Positions 36,124 to 45,821 of a stretch of DNA of 64,000 nucleotides are shown here, in pieces. The notes under the pieces are model-generated. The model did no database searches and was not told the DNA's origin. It was given only the letters and a program-made list of their open reading frames with translations. The first letter of the stretch is position 1, and each line of letters starts with the position of its first letter. Origin of the DNA: Niallia circulans NBRC 13626. GTDB lineage: Bacteria > Bacillota > Bacilli > Bacillales > Cytobacillaceae. The position numbers were made by a program, and so were the translations under genes. Where the stretch lies: contig NZ_BCVE01000012.1 in the NCBI RefSeq assembly GCF_001591585.1, forward strand, positions 62,001 to 126,000, in the 5' to 3' direction.

Positions 36124-37074
36124 TTAGTTATACTTAATTCGTGGATCTACTACGGCATATAAAATGTCAGCAAGTAAATTCGAAAATAGGACAGCAAGTG
36201 CTGCAATAAAATTTATCGCCATTAACGTAGGATAGTCACGAGAGGAAATCGACTGGATTGTTAGTTGTCCTAAGCCTGGCCATTGAAAAATTTGCTCCGT
36301 TACTACTGCGCCGCCTATTAAAATTGGTATTTCCATTCCGATAATTGTAATAATAGGAATTAACGCATTCTTTAATCCATGCTTATTGGTAACGATAAAC
36401 TCTTTTAATCCTTTCGCTCTTGCTGTCCGCAAATAATCTTGCCCCATTACTTCCAACATGCTGCTTCTGACATAGCGAACCGTACTGCCTGCAATCCCGG
36501 TTCCTAATATAGCGGCTGGCATAATGAGGTGAAACAATGTATCCATAAATCCTCCACTGCTTCCCAATGTAAACATGCCACCTGTCGGTAAGATATTTAA
36601 AACAAGTGCAAATACGTAAATACTTCCTAATCCTAAGAAAAAGTTAGGAATGGATACACCTAAAAATGAAAAAGTAGTAGTTAAATAATCAATCCAAGAA
36701 TACTGCTTTGTTGCACTCAAAATTCCTATTGGAATGGCAATAATATAAGCAATAACTAAGGCAGTGCTCATAAGGAGCAACGTGGGGCCAACACGATTTA
36801 GCACTAAATCTAATACAGGTTCATATGTTGTATAGGAAAATCCAAAATCTCCTTGCAAAAGATTTCCAAGCCATCTAAAGTATTGAATATAAATAGGATC
36901 ATTAAGACCTAATGCTTCTTTCTTTGCATCAATATCCGCCTGAGTAGTATCTGGATTAATATACATATCTACCGGGTTACCAGGAGCCAAGTTAATAATA
37001 ATAAAGTTAAATACCGTTACCCCCAGCAACACTGGAATAGCAATCAATAATCTCCTGATAATATATTGGAACAA
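36124..37074 (-). CDS. Oligopeptide/dipeptide ABC transporter permease (OppB/DppB type)
   Basis: 316 residues, starting at TTG with GGAGGGAG 6 nt upstream. The N-terminus FQYIIRRLLIAIPVLLGVTVFNFIIINLAPGNPVDMY is the OppB signature. Six helices and the EAA loop (DYLRTARAKGLKEFIVTNKHGLKNALIPI) follow, and it ends LLADILYAVVDPRIKY. It forms the pore with the OppC-type subunit. 15 nt after the second ATPase gene. Confidence 0.93.
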   Translation of the reverse strand: MFQYIIRRLLIAIPVLLGVTVFNFIIINLAPGNPVDMYINPDTTQADIDAKKEALGLNDPIYIQYFRWLGNLLQGDFGFSYTTYEPVLDLVLNRVGPTLLLMSTALVIAYIIAIPIGILSATKQYSWIDYLTTTFSFLGVSIPNFFLGLGSIYVFALVLNILPTGGMFTLGSSGGFMDTLFHLIMPAAILGTGIAGSTVRYVRSSMLEVMGQDYLRTARAKGLKEFIVTNKHGLKNALIPIITIIGMEIPILIGGAVVTEQIFQWPGLGQLTIQSISSRDYPTLMAINFIAALAVLFSNLLADILYAVVDPRIKYN

Positions 37075-37089
37075 ATGAATCTCCCTCCT

Positions 37090-38103
37090 TTAACGTAGTG
37101 GAAAATGACAGGCAACTGAATGATTTGCTCCATCTAATAGCGGCTCCTTCTCCTTACACATAGCTTGTGCCATAGGACATCTAGTATGGAACCTGCACCC
37201 ATTTGGTGGATTTGCCGGACTTGGAACATCTCCTTCTACCACAATCCGCTCTCTATTTCGAAGATGAGGATTAGGAATCGGATAGGCACTTAGCAACACT
37301 TGTGTATAAGGATGCTTTGGATTCTTAAAAATCTCTTCAGTCTTTCCAATTTCCACAATTTTGCCTAAATACATAACGGCAATTCGATCACTAATATACT
37401 TAACTGCTCCTAGACCATGTGCAATAAATAAATAGGTTAAATTAAATTCCTTTTGTAAATCCTTTAATAAATTTAGTACTTGCGCTTGAATAGAAACATC
37501 CAATGCTGATACCGGTTCATCGCAAACAATCAATTTTGGGTTTAGCATAAGAGCTCTAGCAATCCCTACCCTTTGTCTTTGACCGCCAGAAAATTCATGA
37601 GGATATCTGCTTTTATGAAATTTAGTTAATCCTACTATTTCAAGCATTCGATCTACCTTTTTACTTGCTTCTTCTTTTGTCGCAAGTCTGTGGGCAATTA
37701 AAGGCTCTGCCAATAAATCACCGATTCGCTTTCGCGGATTGAGAGAAGAATAGGGATCTTGAAAGATGATTTGCATATCTGTGCGAATTTTTCTTAATTC
37801 CTTATTTTGAATGGCGGCCATATCTCTTCCTTCAAATAAGACTTTCCCATCTGTCGGAGGATCTAGCTTCACAATAGCTCTGCCAGTAGTGGATTTCCCA
37901 CATCCAGATTCACCAACAAGGGAAATTGTTTCCCCAGAATAAATGGAAAAATCAAGACCATCTACAGCTTTTACATGGCCAACGGTTTTCGATAATATCC
38001 CTTTCTTAATTGGATAATATTTCTTTAAATTTTGGATTTCTACTAATGGCTGCATTTGTTCTTTGAATATTCCGTCTTTTTCAGACAAGATTTCTACACT
38101 CAT
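37090..38103 (-). CDS. Oligopeptide ABC transporter ATP-binding protein (OppF type)
   Basis: 337 residues. Walker A GESGCGKSTTGR, Q-loop region IFQDPYSSLNPRKRIGDLLAEPL, signature FSGGQRQR, Walker B LIVCDEPVSALD and H-loop IAHGL. The C-terminal oligopeptide_trp domain has Cys-rich NGCRFHTRCPMAQAMCKEKEPLL, a likely iron-sulphur-type cysteine cluster found in the family. The start overlaps the OppD-type stop (ATGA). Confidence 0.93.
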   Translation of the reverse strand: MSVEILSEKDGIFKEQMQPLVEIQNLKKYYPIKKGILSKTVGHVKAVDGLDFSIYSGETISLVGESGCGKSTTGRAIVKLDPPTDGKVLFEGRDMAAIQNKELRKIRTDMQIIFQDPYSSLNPRKRIGDLLAEPLIAHRLATKEEASKKVDRMLEIVGLTKFHKSRYPHEFSGGQRQRVGIARALMLNPKLIVCDEPVSALDVSIQAQVLNLLKDLQKEFNLTYLFIAHGLGAVKYISDRIAVMYLGKIVEIGKTEEIFKNPKHPYTQVLLSAYPIPNPHLRNRERIVVEGDVPSPANPPNGCRFHTRCPMAQAMCKEKEPLLDGANHSVACHFPLR

Positions 38104-39122
38104 ATCTTAACCTCCCTTTCCTCTTCCAGCATGTTGCCTTGTTGCTGAGTCTCATACAACCAACAACGAACCTTGTGATCTGCTTGATTGTCTATGCTAA
38201 TATGGGGAGGCTTTTCGGCAATGCATTTTTCAGTGACATAAGGGCAGCGAGTATGAAATCTACAGCCTTTTGGCATTTGCTGTAATGTCGGAACAGAGCC
38301 TGGAATAGAATATAATTTTTCTTGGGAATCATACTCTAAATGTGGAATAGATTCGATTAAGCCTTTGGTGTAGGGATGCTTTGGCTCATCAAAAAGAGTA
38401 AAGACATCTGCCTCTTCTACCACCTGCCCGGCATACATGACGATAACCTTATCAGCCATTTCCGCAATAACTCCTAAATCATGGGTAATCATCATAATCG
38501 CTGTCTCTGATTCGTTTTTTAAACTTTTCATTAATTCAAGAATCTGTGCTTGAATGGTTACATCTAATGCTGTTGTTGGTTCATCTGCGATTAGAAGCTT
38601 CGGTTTACAAGATAGAGCCATCGCTATCATTACCCTTTGCCGCATACCTCCAGAAAGAGCGTGTGGATATTCATCAATAATTACCTCTGCTCTTGGAATT
38701 CCTACTTTCTTCAGCATTTCTACCGCATAGCTCTTTGCTTTTTTGGCATTTAAGCCCATATGTAGACGAATTAGTTCCACCATTTGATTTCCAATTGTAA
38801 AAACCGGATTTAAAGAAGTCATTGGTTCTTGAAAGATCATCGAAATTTCATTTCCTCTAACTTTTCGCATCTCCGCTTCCGTTAGTGTCGTTAATTCTTT
38901 CCCCTTCAGATTTATCGTTCCCTTTTTGATATAACCATGTTTTCCTAACAGTCTCATAATCGATAGGGAAGTAACACTCTTACCACAGCCTGACTCTCCT
39001 ACAATACCAATAGTCTCTCCTGGCTTAAGCTGAAAAGTAACCTCCTCTACCGAAATAACCTCCCCCTTATCCGTTCGAAAAGCTGTTTGCAATTTCTCCA
39101 CCTCTAAAATATTCCGCACCAT
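38100..39122 (-). CDS. Oligopeptide ABC transporter ATP-binding protein (OppD type)
   Basis: 340 residues. Walker A GESGCGKSVTSL, FQEPMTSLNPVFTIGNQM, signature LSGGMRQRVMIA, Walker B LLIADEPTTALD and H-loop ITHDLGVIAEMAD. The C-terminal cysteine motif is GCRFHTRCPYVTEKCIAEKPP. GGAGGGGAAGT precedes the ATG. First gene of a D-F-B-C-A operon. The region directly upstream carries two palindromic repeats and then two M20 amidohydrolase genes on the same strand. Confidence 0.93.
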   Translation of the reverse strand: MVRNILEVEKLQTAFRTDKGEVISVEEVTFQLKPGETIGIVGESGCGKSVTSLSIMRLLGKHGYIKKGTINLKGKELTTLTEAEMRKVRGNEISMIFQEPMTSLNPVFTIGNQMVELIRLHMGLNAKKAKSYAVEMLKKVGIPRAEVIIDEYPHALSGGMRQRVMIAMALSCKPKLLIADEPTTALDVTIQAQILELMKSLKNESETAIMMITHDLGVIAEMADKVIVMYAGQVVEEADVFTLFDEPKHPYTKGLIESIPHLEYDSQEKLYSIPGSVPTLQQMPKGCRFHTRCPYVTEKCIAEKPPHISIDNQADHKVRCWLYETQQQGNMLEEEREVKI

Positions 39123-39137
39123 ACTTCCCCTCCTTCA

Positions 39138-39277
39138 CGTAAAGCGTAAGCGCCTTGCTCATCAGCGTACAAACTGGAGAATCATCGACTAAGATAAAGG
39201 AAACACAGTGAACGCTAGTGAACTGATGTTGACTTATCGTAGGGAGATGATTGGAAGTTTGCTAGCTGATAGGCGCT
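39138..39277. repeat. Palindromic intergenic repeat, copy 1
   Basis: Begins CGTAAAGCGTAAGCGCCTTG and ends GCTAGCTGATAGGCGCT. The ends are imperfect inverted repeats (AGCGCC/GGCGCT, CATCAGC/GCTAGCTGAT). An inner stem pairs AATCATC with GATGATT. It is non-coding and of the type common between Bacillaceae genes. Confidence 0.75.
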
Positions 39278-39287
39278 GGAGCTAGAT

Positions 39288-39313
39288 CGTTCTCTGACTT
39301 AGAACGTTTTTCC
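39288..39313 (+). terminator. Terminator-like hairpin between the two repeat copies
   Basis: CGTTCT (39288-39293) and AGAACG (39301-39306) are followed by TTTTTCC on the plus strand. No plus-strand gene lies upstream, so it may simply belong to the mobile repeat. Confidence 0.35.
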
Positions 39314-39322
39314 CTGTTATTT

Positions 39323-39525
39323 CGTAAAGCGTAAGCGCCTTGCTCACCAGCGTACAAACTGGTCGACTAACTACGCAACGTCCTGTTGCAACGTCGACAC
39401 TAGTACATCCCTGTACGTCGAAGATCACCGACTGAGATAAAGGAAACACAGTGATCGTAGTAAACTGATGTTGACTACGAAGAGAGGTGATCAGAAGTTT
39501 GCTAGCTGATAGGCGCTTATCGCTT
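39323..39525. repeat. Palindromic intergenic repeat, copy 2
   Basis: Same ends as copy 1 (CGTAAAGCGTAAGCGCCTTG ... GCTAGCTGATAGGCGCTTAT). It is about 60 bp longer because of an inserted block with two small hairpins (GCAAC/GTTGC and GTAC/GTAC around ATCCCT). The inner stem is GATCACC with GGTGATC, a compensatory change relative to copy 1. Confidence 0.75.
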
Positions 39526-39541
39526 GTTAGAATACTAGACT

Positions 39542-40756
39542 TTAGATTGTAGAGCTGTTCACCAAAGCCTCTTTCCTTTCTGTATTCGTGTAGTAATCTA
39601 CTAGACTTAAAAATATCTTAGCTGTATGGAGCATCGCCCTTTCATCAAAAGTAAACTTTGGATGATGATGAGGATAAATTGCCTCTATATCTTCGTTTCT
39701 AGCCCCTACTGAAAAGAAACATCCAGGTCGATTTTGTAGATAATAAGAGAAATCTTCTCCACCCATTCCTGGTTTTTCTATTATGACAGGCTTGCTTTCT
39801 GGCAAGGCATTTATCAAACATTTTTCGAGTATATTTGTTTCATCCACTGTATTTACAGTAGAGGGATAGCCTTTTGTATAATTAAATTCATAAGTTGCAT
39901 GGAATGCTTTACATACCCCTTTAATTAGCTGCTCCATTTCTTCTATAATCAATGATCGTACATCTTCATCAAATGTACGAACGGTTCCAGTTAAATCAGC
40001 TGTATCTGAAATGACATTTCCCGCATTTCCTGCATGAAATGATCCAATGGAAATAACTGCGGGCTTCTGTGGGTTTACTCTTCTGCTAACAATATGTTTA
40101 AGTTGATTGGCAATTTGGACGCCAACTGCAACAGCATCAATTGTTTGATGGGGAGATGCCCCATGTCCACCTTTCCCTTGAATTTTTAATTCAAATGCGT
40201 CACTTGCAGCGGATACTGGTCCAATTCTATAAAGGACACTCCCTAGTTCACTGCCAGAGGCTAAATGAGCACCATAGACAACATCTACACCATCTAAACA
40301 GCCATCTTCAATCATGGCAATGGCTCCCCCTGGCGGTGATTCCTCCGCATGCTGGTGTAATAACACTACATTCCCAGCCAGTTCTTCCGCATTATCCTGA
40401 AGAACCTTTGCTACTGCCAGCAATGTAGCTGTATGCCCATCATGTCCACATGCATGCATCACACCTGGAACTTTCGATTTAAAAGCTACATTCTTTTCAT
40501 CCTGAATCGGTAAGGCATCAAAGTCTGCTCGTAAGGCAATCGTTTTTCCAGGCTTAGCACCGTAAATCTTACCTACAATCCCATTTCCACCAACATTTCG
40601 TCTTACTTCAATTCCGAAGCTTTCCAACAGGTCACCAATCATCTTACTTGTATTAATTTCTTGAAAAGATAGCTCTGGATTTTCGTGTAAATATCGTCTC
40701 CACTCTACCATTTGCTCATACATAGCTTCAATTTCTTCATACCATTTCTCTAGCAT
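39542..40756 (-). CDS. M20-family amidohydrolase (N-acyl-amino acid/hippurate hydrolase type)
   Basis: 404 residues from MLEKWYEEIEAMYEQM. The start is set by GGGAG 8 nt upstream and by alignment with the neighbouring paralogue; an ATG at 40771 is possible. M20D motifs are ALRADFDALPIQDE, MHACGHDGHTATLLAVAKVL (metal-binding Cys and His), LLHQHAEESPPGG, a dimerisation domain (KGKGGHGASPHQTIDAV) and GMGGEDFSYYLQNRPG. It probably removes acyl groups from amino acids or peptides. It lies 46 nt after its paralogue. Confidence 0.9.
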   Translation of the reverse strand: MLEKWYEEIEAMYEQMVEWRRYLHENPELSFQEINTSKMIGDLLESFGIEVRRNVGGNGIVGKIYGAKPGKTIALRADFDALPIQDEKNVAFKSKVPGVMHACGHDGHTATLLAVAKVLQDNAEELAGNVVLLHQHAEESPPGGAIAMIEDGCLDGVDVVYGAHLASGSELGSVLYRIGPVSAASDAFELKIQGKGGHGASPHQTIDAVAVGVQIANQLKHIVSRRVNPQKPAVISIGSFHAGNAGNVISDTADLTGTVRTFDEDVRSLIIEEMEQLIKGVCKAFHATYEFNYTKGYPSTVNTVDETNILEKCLINALPESKPVIIEKPGMGGEDFSYYLQNRPGCFFSVGARNEDIEAIYPHHHPKFTFDERAMLHTAKIFLSLVDYYTNTERKEALVNSSTI

Positions 40757-40802
40757 CTCAATCGCTCCCATCCCATTACATTAATTTTCGAAAAGATCTT
40801 TC

Positions 40803-42008
40803 TTATAGAACTGGTTCAGCAAGGTTTTCTTTTACTTGGATCGATACATAATTATCGACAATACTCAAAAATGCTTTTCCAGCATAAATCATTGCTCTTT
40901 CGTCAAAATCAAACATTGGATGATGATGAGGATAAGCTTTTCCCTCTGAGACTTTTGCTCCTGTATGAAAAAACATACCCGGCTTTTCAAGCAAATAATA
41001 AGAAAAATCCTCTGCCCCCATGATTGGTACGGAACGAACTAACATATTCTTATCTAATGAATTTTCTATAACCTTTTCAAAAACTTCTACTTCTTCCTCA
41101 TGATTATATACAGCTGGGTATCCCTTTATATAATTAATCTCAGCAGTAGCCTGCATGCTCTCACAAATCTCATTCACCATTAATTTGATCTCTTCTTCCA
41201 TAAATAAACGCAGATCTTTATCTAGTGTTCGGACGGTTCCTGTCATCACAGCAGTATCAGCAATGACATTTTGCGCCTTTCCTCCATGAAAGGATCCTAC
41301 AGATAGTACAACGGGATTTAATGGATCTACACGTCTGCTCGCAATATATTGTAGCTGGCTGACTAGCGCCGTTCCGACCGCAATCGCATCCACTGTTTCA
41401 TGAGGAGCGGAACCATGTCCACCCTTTCCTTTAATGGTAATTTCAAATGCATCTGCTGCTGCTTGCGAGTATCCGGGTTTATAATAATATTTTCCGAGTT
41501 CATTTAATGAGGAAAGATGTGCCCCATAAACGACATCTACATCTTTTAAACAATCGTCTTCAATCATTGCTTTTGCTCCACCAGGTGATAATTCTTCAGC
41601 ATGCTGATGAAGCAGTACAATATTCCCGGCAATACTATCCCTATTATCTTGAAGTACTTTCGCCACCGCTAAAAGAGTAGCTGTATGTCCATCATGCCCA
41701 CATGCATGCATAACTCCTGGCACCTTCGATTTATACGGTACATCCTTTCCATCCTGGATTGGCAATGCATCAAAGTCTGCTCGCAGCGCAATCGTTTTGC
41801 CAGGTTTGGCTCCATATATTTTCCCAACTACTCCTCTACCACCAACATTTCTCCTTACTTCAATACCGAATCCTTCTAAAATTTCAGCAATCATTCTTGG
41901 TGTTTCCACCTCTTGGAAAGATAGTTCTGGGTACTGATGAAAATGTCTTCTCCACTCAACCATTTGATCAAACATCTCGGCTAATTCACTATGCCATTTT
42001 TTTAACAT
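40803..42008 (-). CDS. M20-family amidohydrolase, paralogue of the next gene
   Basis: 401 residues. It has the same motif order: ALRADFDALPIQDG, VMHACGHDGHTATLLAVAKVLQDN, LLHQHAEELSPGG, IKGKGGHGSAPHETVDAI, PIMGAEDFSYYLLEKPG and YPHHHPMFDFDERA. The metal ligands are intact. AGGAGGGG precedes the ATG. It is clearly a tandem duplicate of the 39542 gene, diverged mainly in the lid domain, so the two probably act on different acyl or amino acid side chains. Confidence 0.9.
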   Translation of the reverse strand: MLKKWHSELAEMFDQMVEWRRHFHQYPELSFQEVETPRMIAEILEGFGIEVRRNVGGRGVVGKIYGAKPGKTIALRADFDALPIQDGKDVPYKSKVPGVMHACGHDGHTATLLAVAKVLQDNRDSIAGNIVLLHQHAEELSPGGAKAMIEDDCLKDVDVVYGAHLSSLNELGKYYYKPGYSQAAADAFEITIKGKGGHGSAPHETVDAIAVGTALVSQLQYIASRRVDPLNPVVLSVGSFHGGKAQNVIADTAVMTGTVRTLDKDLRLFMEEEIKLMVNEICESMQATAEINYIKGYPAVYNHEEEVEVFEKVIENSLDKNMLVRSVPIMGAEDFSYYLLEKPGMFFHTGAKVSEGKAYPHHHPMFDFDERAMIYAGKAFLSIVDNYVSIQVKENLAEPVL

Positions 42009-42614
42009 ACTACCCCTCCTAATAAATTTGCTTATGAATAAGGAATACTTCTTGAGAAGTTAGAAAAAATGTAGCTTAACTATATCCCTTAATTTTGATT
42101 TCTTTTATATTAACGGTAATTTCAAGCAATGTATAATAAGTTTTTTTAATCATCAAAATATTCAGAATAAATTAACAACCTCTTATTTTTCCTATCATCC
42201 CTATTTATTAGGGTTGTTATCGTTTACATCATTTATTTTTCTCCTACTAAAGTAATTCCTTTCTCCTAAGGGGTTCTACCACATGCCCATCAAGTAAAAA
42301 ATGCTTGTTCCCCAAAACGAGAAAAATATTACTTTTCTCTAAAACTAATAAAATTTTATCCAAGTTCGATGATACTAGGGTGACACCTCATTTAGAGGTG
42401 ATTTAAGAATGTATATATACCTTTATTCAGCATAATAAAAGATTAATTATCAAAATATTGTGTTATATTTTTATTATCTCTTATTGAAAGCGACTGAGTT
42501 ATTATGACAGTCCGTTCTTTCCAACTATCAATTAAATACAGGGTACGGAGGGTTAATATTAGAAGTTTCTTTAATTAAAAATTTTCCGTATACAAAAATG
42601 GAGGAAAATACTAT
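42009..42614. other. Long intergenic region between divergent genes
   Basis: About 600 very AT-rich bases. It contains a short hairpin CACCTC/GAGGTG at 42384-42400 preceded by AGGGTGACACC, and possible promoters for both neighbours. No ORF with a ribosome binding site, and no riboswitch I can defend. Confidence 0.5.
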
Positions 42615-43382
42615 ATGTTTAGTTATTATAGTGCACTTTGTACTGAGCTCTACGATTTCACAAAGCCTGTGGGGTACTCTTTAAATGGGGATATTGAATA
42701 TTACCAAGAACGGTTAAAAAATTGTCAGGGACGTATTCTAGAAGCTGCAGTTGGCTCAGGACGTTTTATTATTCCACTTCTTGAGGCGGGATATATAATT
42801 GATGGAATTGATTATTCTCCTGAAATGTTGAACTCTTGTCGTAAACGTTGTGAAGAAAGAGGATTAAGCCCTAATTTATATGAAGATAAATTACAGGGAT
42901 TTTCATTGCCATTTAATTATAAGGCAATTATTATTCCTACAGGTTCCTTTTGTTTAATAGAAAAACGAGAAGACTCTCTAAACGCATTGAAGTGCTTTTA
43001 TAAACATCTTGTTCCAGGAGGACGCTTGATTGTTGATCTTCTATTACCTCATGATTGGAAAACAGGAGAGATTTCTACTTCAACTTTTTCCCTACCTAAC
43101 GGGGATGGGATTACGCTGGAAAACAAATCGATTGAAATGGATTGGCTAAATCAATTTACTATTTCCTACTTGAAATATGAGAAATGGCGTAAAGGAAAGT
43201 TGATTCAAACCGAGTTACAACGTTTTGCGCTGCGTTGGTATGGAATCGAAGAATTTAAGCTTATTTTGGAGAATATCGGTTTCTCTGATATTACGTGCTC
43301 CGCTGATTATGTTTACGAGAAGCAACCATCAAATGCAAGTCAAATCATTACTTTTGAAGCTGTAAGAAAACAATATCGGTAA
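42615..43382 (+). CDS. Class I SAM-dependent methyltransferase
   Basis: 255 residues. Motif I is ILEAAVGSGRFIIPLLEAG (SAM-binding Gly-rich loop, about 43-61), the acidic end of strand 2 is IDGIDYSPEML, and motif post-I/IV is YKAIIIPTGSFCLIE. The C-terminal half is a beta-rich substrate region. The acceptor is unknown. AATGGAGG lies 10 nt upstream of the ATG. It stands alone between the amidohydrolases and the amino-acid importer. Confidence 0.82.
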   Translation: MFSYYSALCTELYDFTKPVGYSLNGDIEYYQERLKNCQGRILEAAVGSGRFIIPLLEAGYIIDGIDYSPEMLNSCRKRCEERGLSPNLYEDKLQGFSLPFNYKAIIIPTGSFCLIEKREDSLNALKCFYKHLVPGGRLIVDLLLPHDWKTGEISTSTFSLPNGDGITLENKSIEMDWLNQFTISYLKYEKWRKGKLIQTELQRFALRWYGIEEFKLILENIGFSDITCSADYVYEKQPSNASQIITFEAVRKQYR

Positions 43383-43423
43383 GATTAACCTTATAAAAAC
43401 ATGTGATAGCACACCTATACAAA

Positions 43424-43468
43424 AAGACAAGTAAATCTCCTTCAATAGAAGTTTCACTTGTCTTCTTG
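43424..43468. terminator. Bidirectional terminator between the methyltransferase and amino-acid importer
   Basis: AAGACAAGT (43424-43432) and ACTTGTCTT (43456-43464) pair, extended by partially matched inner arms. A-rich and T-rich flanks suit both directions. Confidence 0.6.
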
Positions 43469-43473
43469 CCACT

Positions 43474-44196
43474 TTATAAGATCTTACTTAAGAAAGAAAT
43501 GGTACGTTCCTCTTGCGGATGTGTAAATAACTCTACTGGTGTATTTTCTTCGACTACATATCCACCGTCCATGAAAATCACACGATCTCCAACTTCTCTT
43601 GCAAATCCCATTTCATGCGTTACTACAATCATCGTCATTCCTTCCTTGGCAAGTTCCTTCATCACTTCCAATACCTCTCCTACCATCTCTGGATCTAAGG
43701 CAGACGTCGGCTCATCAAATAACATAATACTTGGTTCCATTGCTAGTGCTCTCGCGATGGCGACACGCTGTTTTTGTCCACCAGAGAGTGAATCAGGATA
43801 TACATTTGCTTTATCCTCTAAGCCCACTTTTTTCAATAATTCTAATGCCTTTATCCGAGCATTTTCTTTTGAGACCTTCTTTACTTTCATAGGTGAAAGC
43901 ATAATATTTTGAAGAACTGACTTATGTGGGAATAAATTAAACTGTTGAAACACCATCCCTACATCCTTACGTACTTCATTAATATTTGTGGACTTATCCG
44001 TAATATTCTTCCCATTAATATGAATCGTTCCGTCCGATATACTTTCTAGTAAATTGATGCAACGCAAAAAAGTTGATTTTCCCGATCCGGAAGGACCAAT
44101 AATTACGACGACCTCCTGCTGGTTAATAGTCATACTAATATCCTTTAATACTTCATTATCTCCGAAGGACTTTTTTAATTTTTCTACAACAATCAT
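43474..44196 (-). CDS. Polar amino acid ABC transporter ATP-binding protein (GlnQ-like)
   Basis: 240 residues from [17 protein letters not shown]. Longer in-frame readings to 44292 overlap the permease gene and are rejected; this ATG overlaps the permease stop (ATGA). Walker [14 protein letters not shown]-loop [19 protein letters not shown], signature LSGGQKQR, Walker [16 protein letters not shown]-loop VTHEM. It ends in the family's [12 protein letters not shown]. It powers uptake of a glutamine- or cystine-type amino acid. Confidence 0.93.
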   Translation of the reverse strand: MIVVEKLKKSFGDNEVLKDISMTINQQEVVVIIGPSGSGKSTFLRCINLLESISDGTIHINGKNITDKSTNINEVRKDVGMVFQQFNLFPHKSVLQNIMLSPMKVKKVSKENARIKALELLKKVGLEDKANVYPDSLSGGQKQRVAIARALAMEPSIMLFDEPTSALDPEMVGEVLEVMKELAKEGMTMIVVTHEMGFAREVGDRVIFMDGGYVVEENTPVELFTHPQEERTISFLSKIL

Positions 44197-44849
44197 TCTG
44201 TTTTCAACCTTCTTTCCAAACGAGTTAAGAAGAAGCTTAATGTTAAGGTTAAAACAAGATAAATAACAGCTACTGTTAAATATGGCTCCCAAACTCGGTT
44301 ATACTGTCCCATCATCAGCCTTGCATAGTACATTAACTCTGGAGCAGCAATAACAGCTGCTAAAGAAGAATCTTTAATTAATACAATAAATTCATTGCCT
44401 AACGGGGGAATCATTCGTTTAAAGGACTGAGGAAGTACTATGTATCGCATTGCCTGTACATGCGTCATCCCTAAGGATCTGCCTGCTTCCATCTGACCAC
44501 GGTCAATGGATTCAATTCCAGCTCTAAAAATCTCCGCAATATAAGCAGCTGCGTTAAGTGATAATGCAACAATTGCTGCTATCATGGCATTGGTTGTATT
44601 TAAAAATAATGGGATAAATCCAAAATGAATGATTAGGATTTGTACAAAAAGAGGGGTGCCGCGGAAAATAGCAATATAGCAACGGAAAGGAAAAGCAATC
44701 CATTGATTCTTTGCTATTTTGCCAAGACCGATTAATAAACCTAAAACCGTTCCAAATACTATTGCATACAAGGATAATTGAATGGTCACTAATATCCCCT
44801 TTTTAAATAAGTCAGCATACTCTAAAATAATCGTAAAATTAAAATCCAT
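44193..44849 (-). CDS. Polar amino acid ABC transporter permease (GlnP/HisM type)
   Basis: 218 residues from [15 protein letters not shown], with GAGGAG and AGGTA just before this ATG. Five membrane helices. The HisMQ signature [16 protein letters not shown] and the EAA loop [41 protein letters not shown] are clear. A single permease gene implies a homodimeric pore. It follows the binding-protein gene after 162 nt. Confidence 0.93.
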   Translation of the reverse strand: MDFNFTIILEYADLFKKGILVTIQLSLYAIVFGTVLGLLIGLGKIAKNQWIAFPFRCYIAIFRGTPLFVQILIIHFGFIPLFLNTTNAMIAAIVALSLNAAAYIAEIFRAGIESIDRGQMEAGRSLGMTHVQAMRYIVLPQSFKRMIPPLGNEFIVLIKDSSLAAVIAAPELMYYARLMMGQYNRVWEPYLTVAVIYLVLTLTLSFFLTRLERRLKTE

Positions 44850-45011
44850 TACCTCTTCTCCTCCAAAGACCACAAAATGACTGACATTCAGCAGCACAGG
44901 CATTCAGAAGGAACATTCCCTCACTAAGAACAATCTAGAAGAAGTATTGTGCTCCCTCCTTGTCAAAGCGGGTAATGCCCCTCCTGAGTACCTTCCTCAT
45001 TTGCGACTCTT

Positions 45012-45821
45012 CTATTGTTGTGCTTTTAAATTTTCAATGTCTGGATCTTGCCCAAACCATTCTTTATATATCTCTGCATATTTACCATTATCAAAAATAG
45101 CATTAAGACCTTTGCTTAAATCAGCTTCCATCTCACTATCTTTCGGGAACATGAATCCATAATATTCTGATTCAAATCCTTCTTTATCCTCAATCACGAT
45201 AAAGTTATCTTGCGGATTATTTTTAGCATATGCTTCTAATACTGCATTATCTGCCACAACAGCATCAGCACCCTGATTCTTCATTTCCAAAATAGCTAAA
45301 TTATTATTTTCAAACTTTTTTACTTTTTCATTGCCATTTCCTAGGAGCGCATCGACTGCATCTGCACCTGTTGTTCCTGATTGAACAGCAACAGTCTTAT
45401 CTGTTAGATCAGCAGCTTTCTTAATATCAGTACCTTCTGGTGCCAAAATTTTATTCGTACTTTCAAAATATGGAACAGAGAAATCATAGGATTTAAGTCG
45501 GTCATCGTTTATTGTAATGGCTGATAAACCAACATCCGCTGTGCCATTTTCTAATTCTGCAAAGAGTGGGTCCCATCCAACGTTGACAATTTCAAAGTCA
45601 TAGCCAGCTTCCTCTGCTGCCGCTGTGAAAATATCGACATCGAAGCCAATAATCTTGTCTTTATCCATATACTCAAATGGTGCATAAGCCGCATCTGTAA
45701 CGACTCTTAATTTCTTTTTGCCATCTCCATCACTATTTGCTTTTTCTGAACCTGTCCCACATGCTGCTAAAACAAGAACAATCGATATAAATAAAGCAAA
45801 TAAAATGCCGTTTTTCCTCAT
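45012..45821 (-). CDS. Amino acid ABC transporter substrate-binding lipoprotein
   Basis: 269 residues. The lipoprotein signal MRKNGILFALFISIVLVLAAC has lipobox LAAC. The SBP family 3 fold begins LRVVTDAAYAPFEYMDKDKIIGFDVDIFTAAAEEAGYDFEI. It includes SAITINDDRLKSYDFSVPYFESTNKIL and ends FDNGKYAEIYKEWFGQDPD. It binds a polar amino acid, perhaps glutamine. GAGGGGGA precedes the ATG. It is first of the three-gene SBP-permease-ATPase operon, and the gap before the permease may separate a high-level SBP transcript. Confidence 0.93.
   Translation of the reverse strand: MRKNGILFALFISIVLVLAACGTGSEKANSDGDGKKKLRVVTDAAYAPFEYMDKDKIIGFDVDIFTAAAEEAGYDFEIVNVGWDPLFAELENGTADVGLSAITINDDRLKSYDFSVPYFESTNKILAPEGTDIKKAADLTDKTVAVQSGTTGADAVDALLGNGNEKVKKFENNNLAILEMKNQGADAVVADNAVLEAYAKNNPQDNFIVIEDKEGFESEYYGFMFPKDSEMEADLSKGLNAIFDNGKYAEIYKEWFGQDPDIENLKAQQ

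Noticed and set aside
42377-42400. T-box-like element (AGGGTGACACC followed by a CACCTC/GAGGTG hairpin)
   Set aside because: It matches the T-box antiterminator core only partly. There is no recognisable stem I or T-run, and the downstream gene is a methyltransferase rather than an aminoacyl-tRNA or amino acid gene.
44197-44292. N-terminal extension of the GlnQ-like ATPase
   Set aside because: It would overlap the permease gene by 100 nt and adds a Cys-rich sequence foreign to the family. The ATGA overlap at 44196 is typical of the operon.
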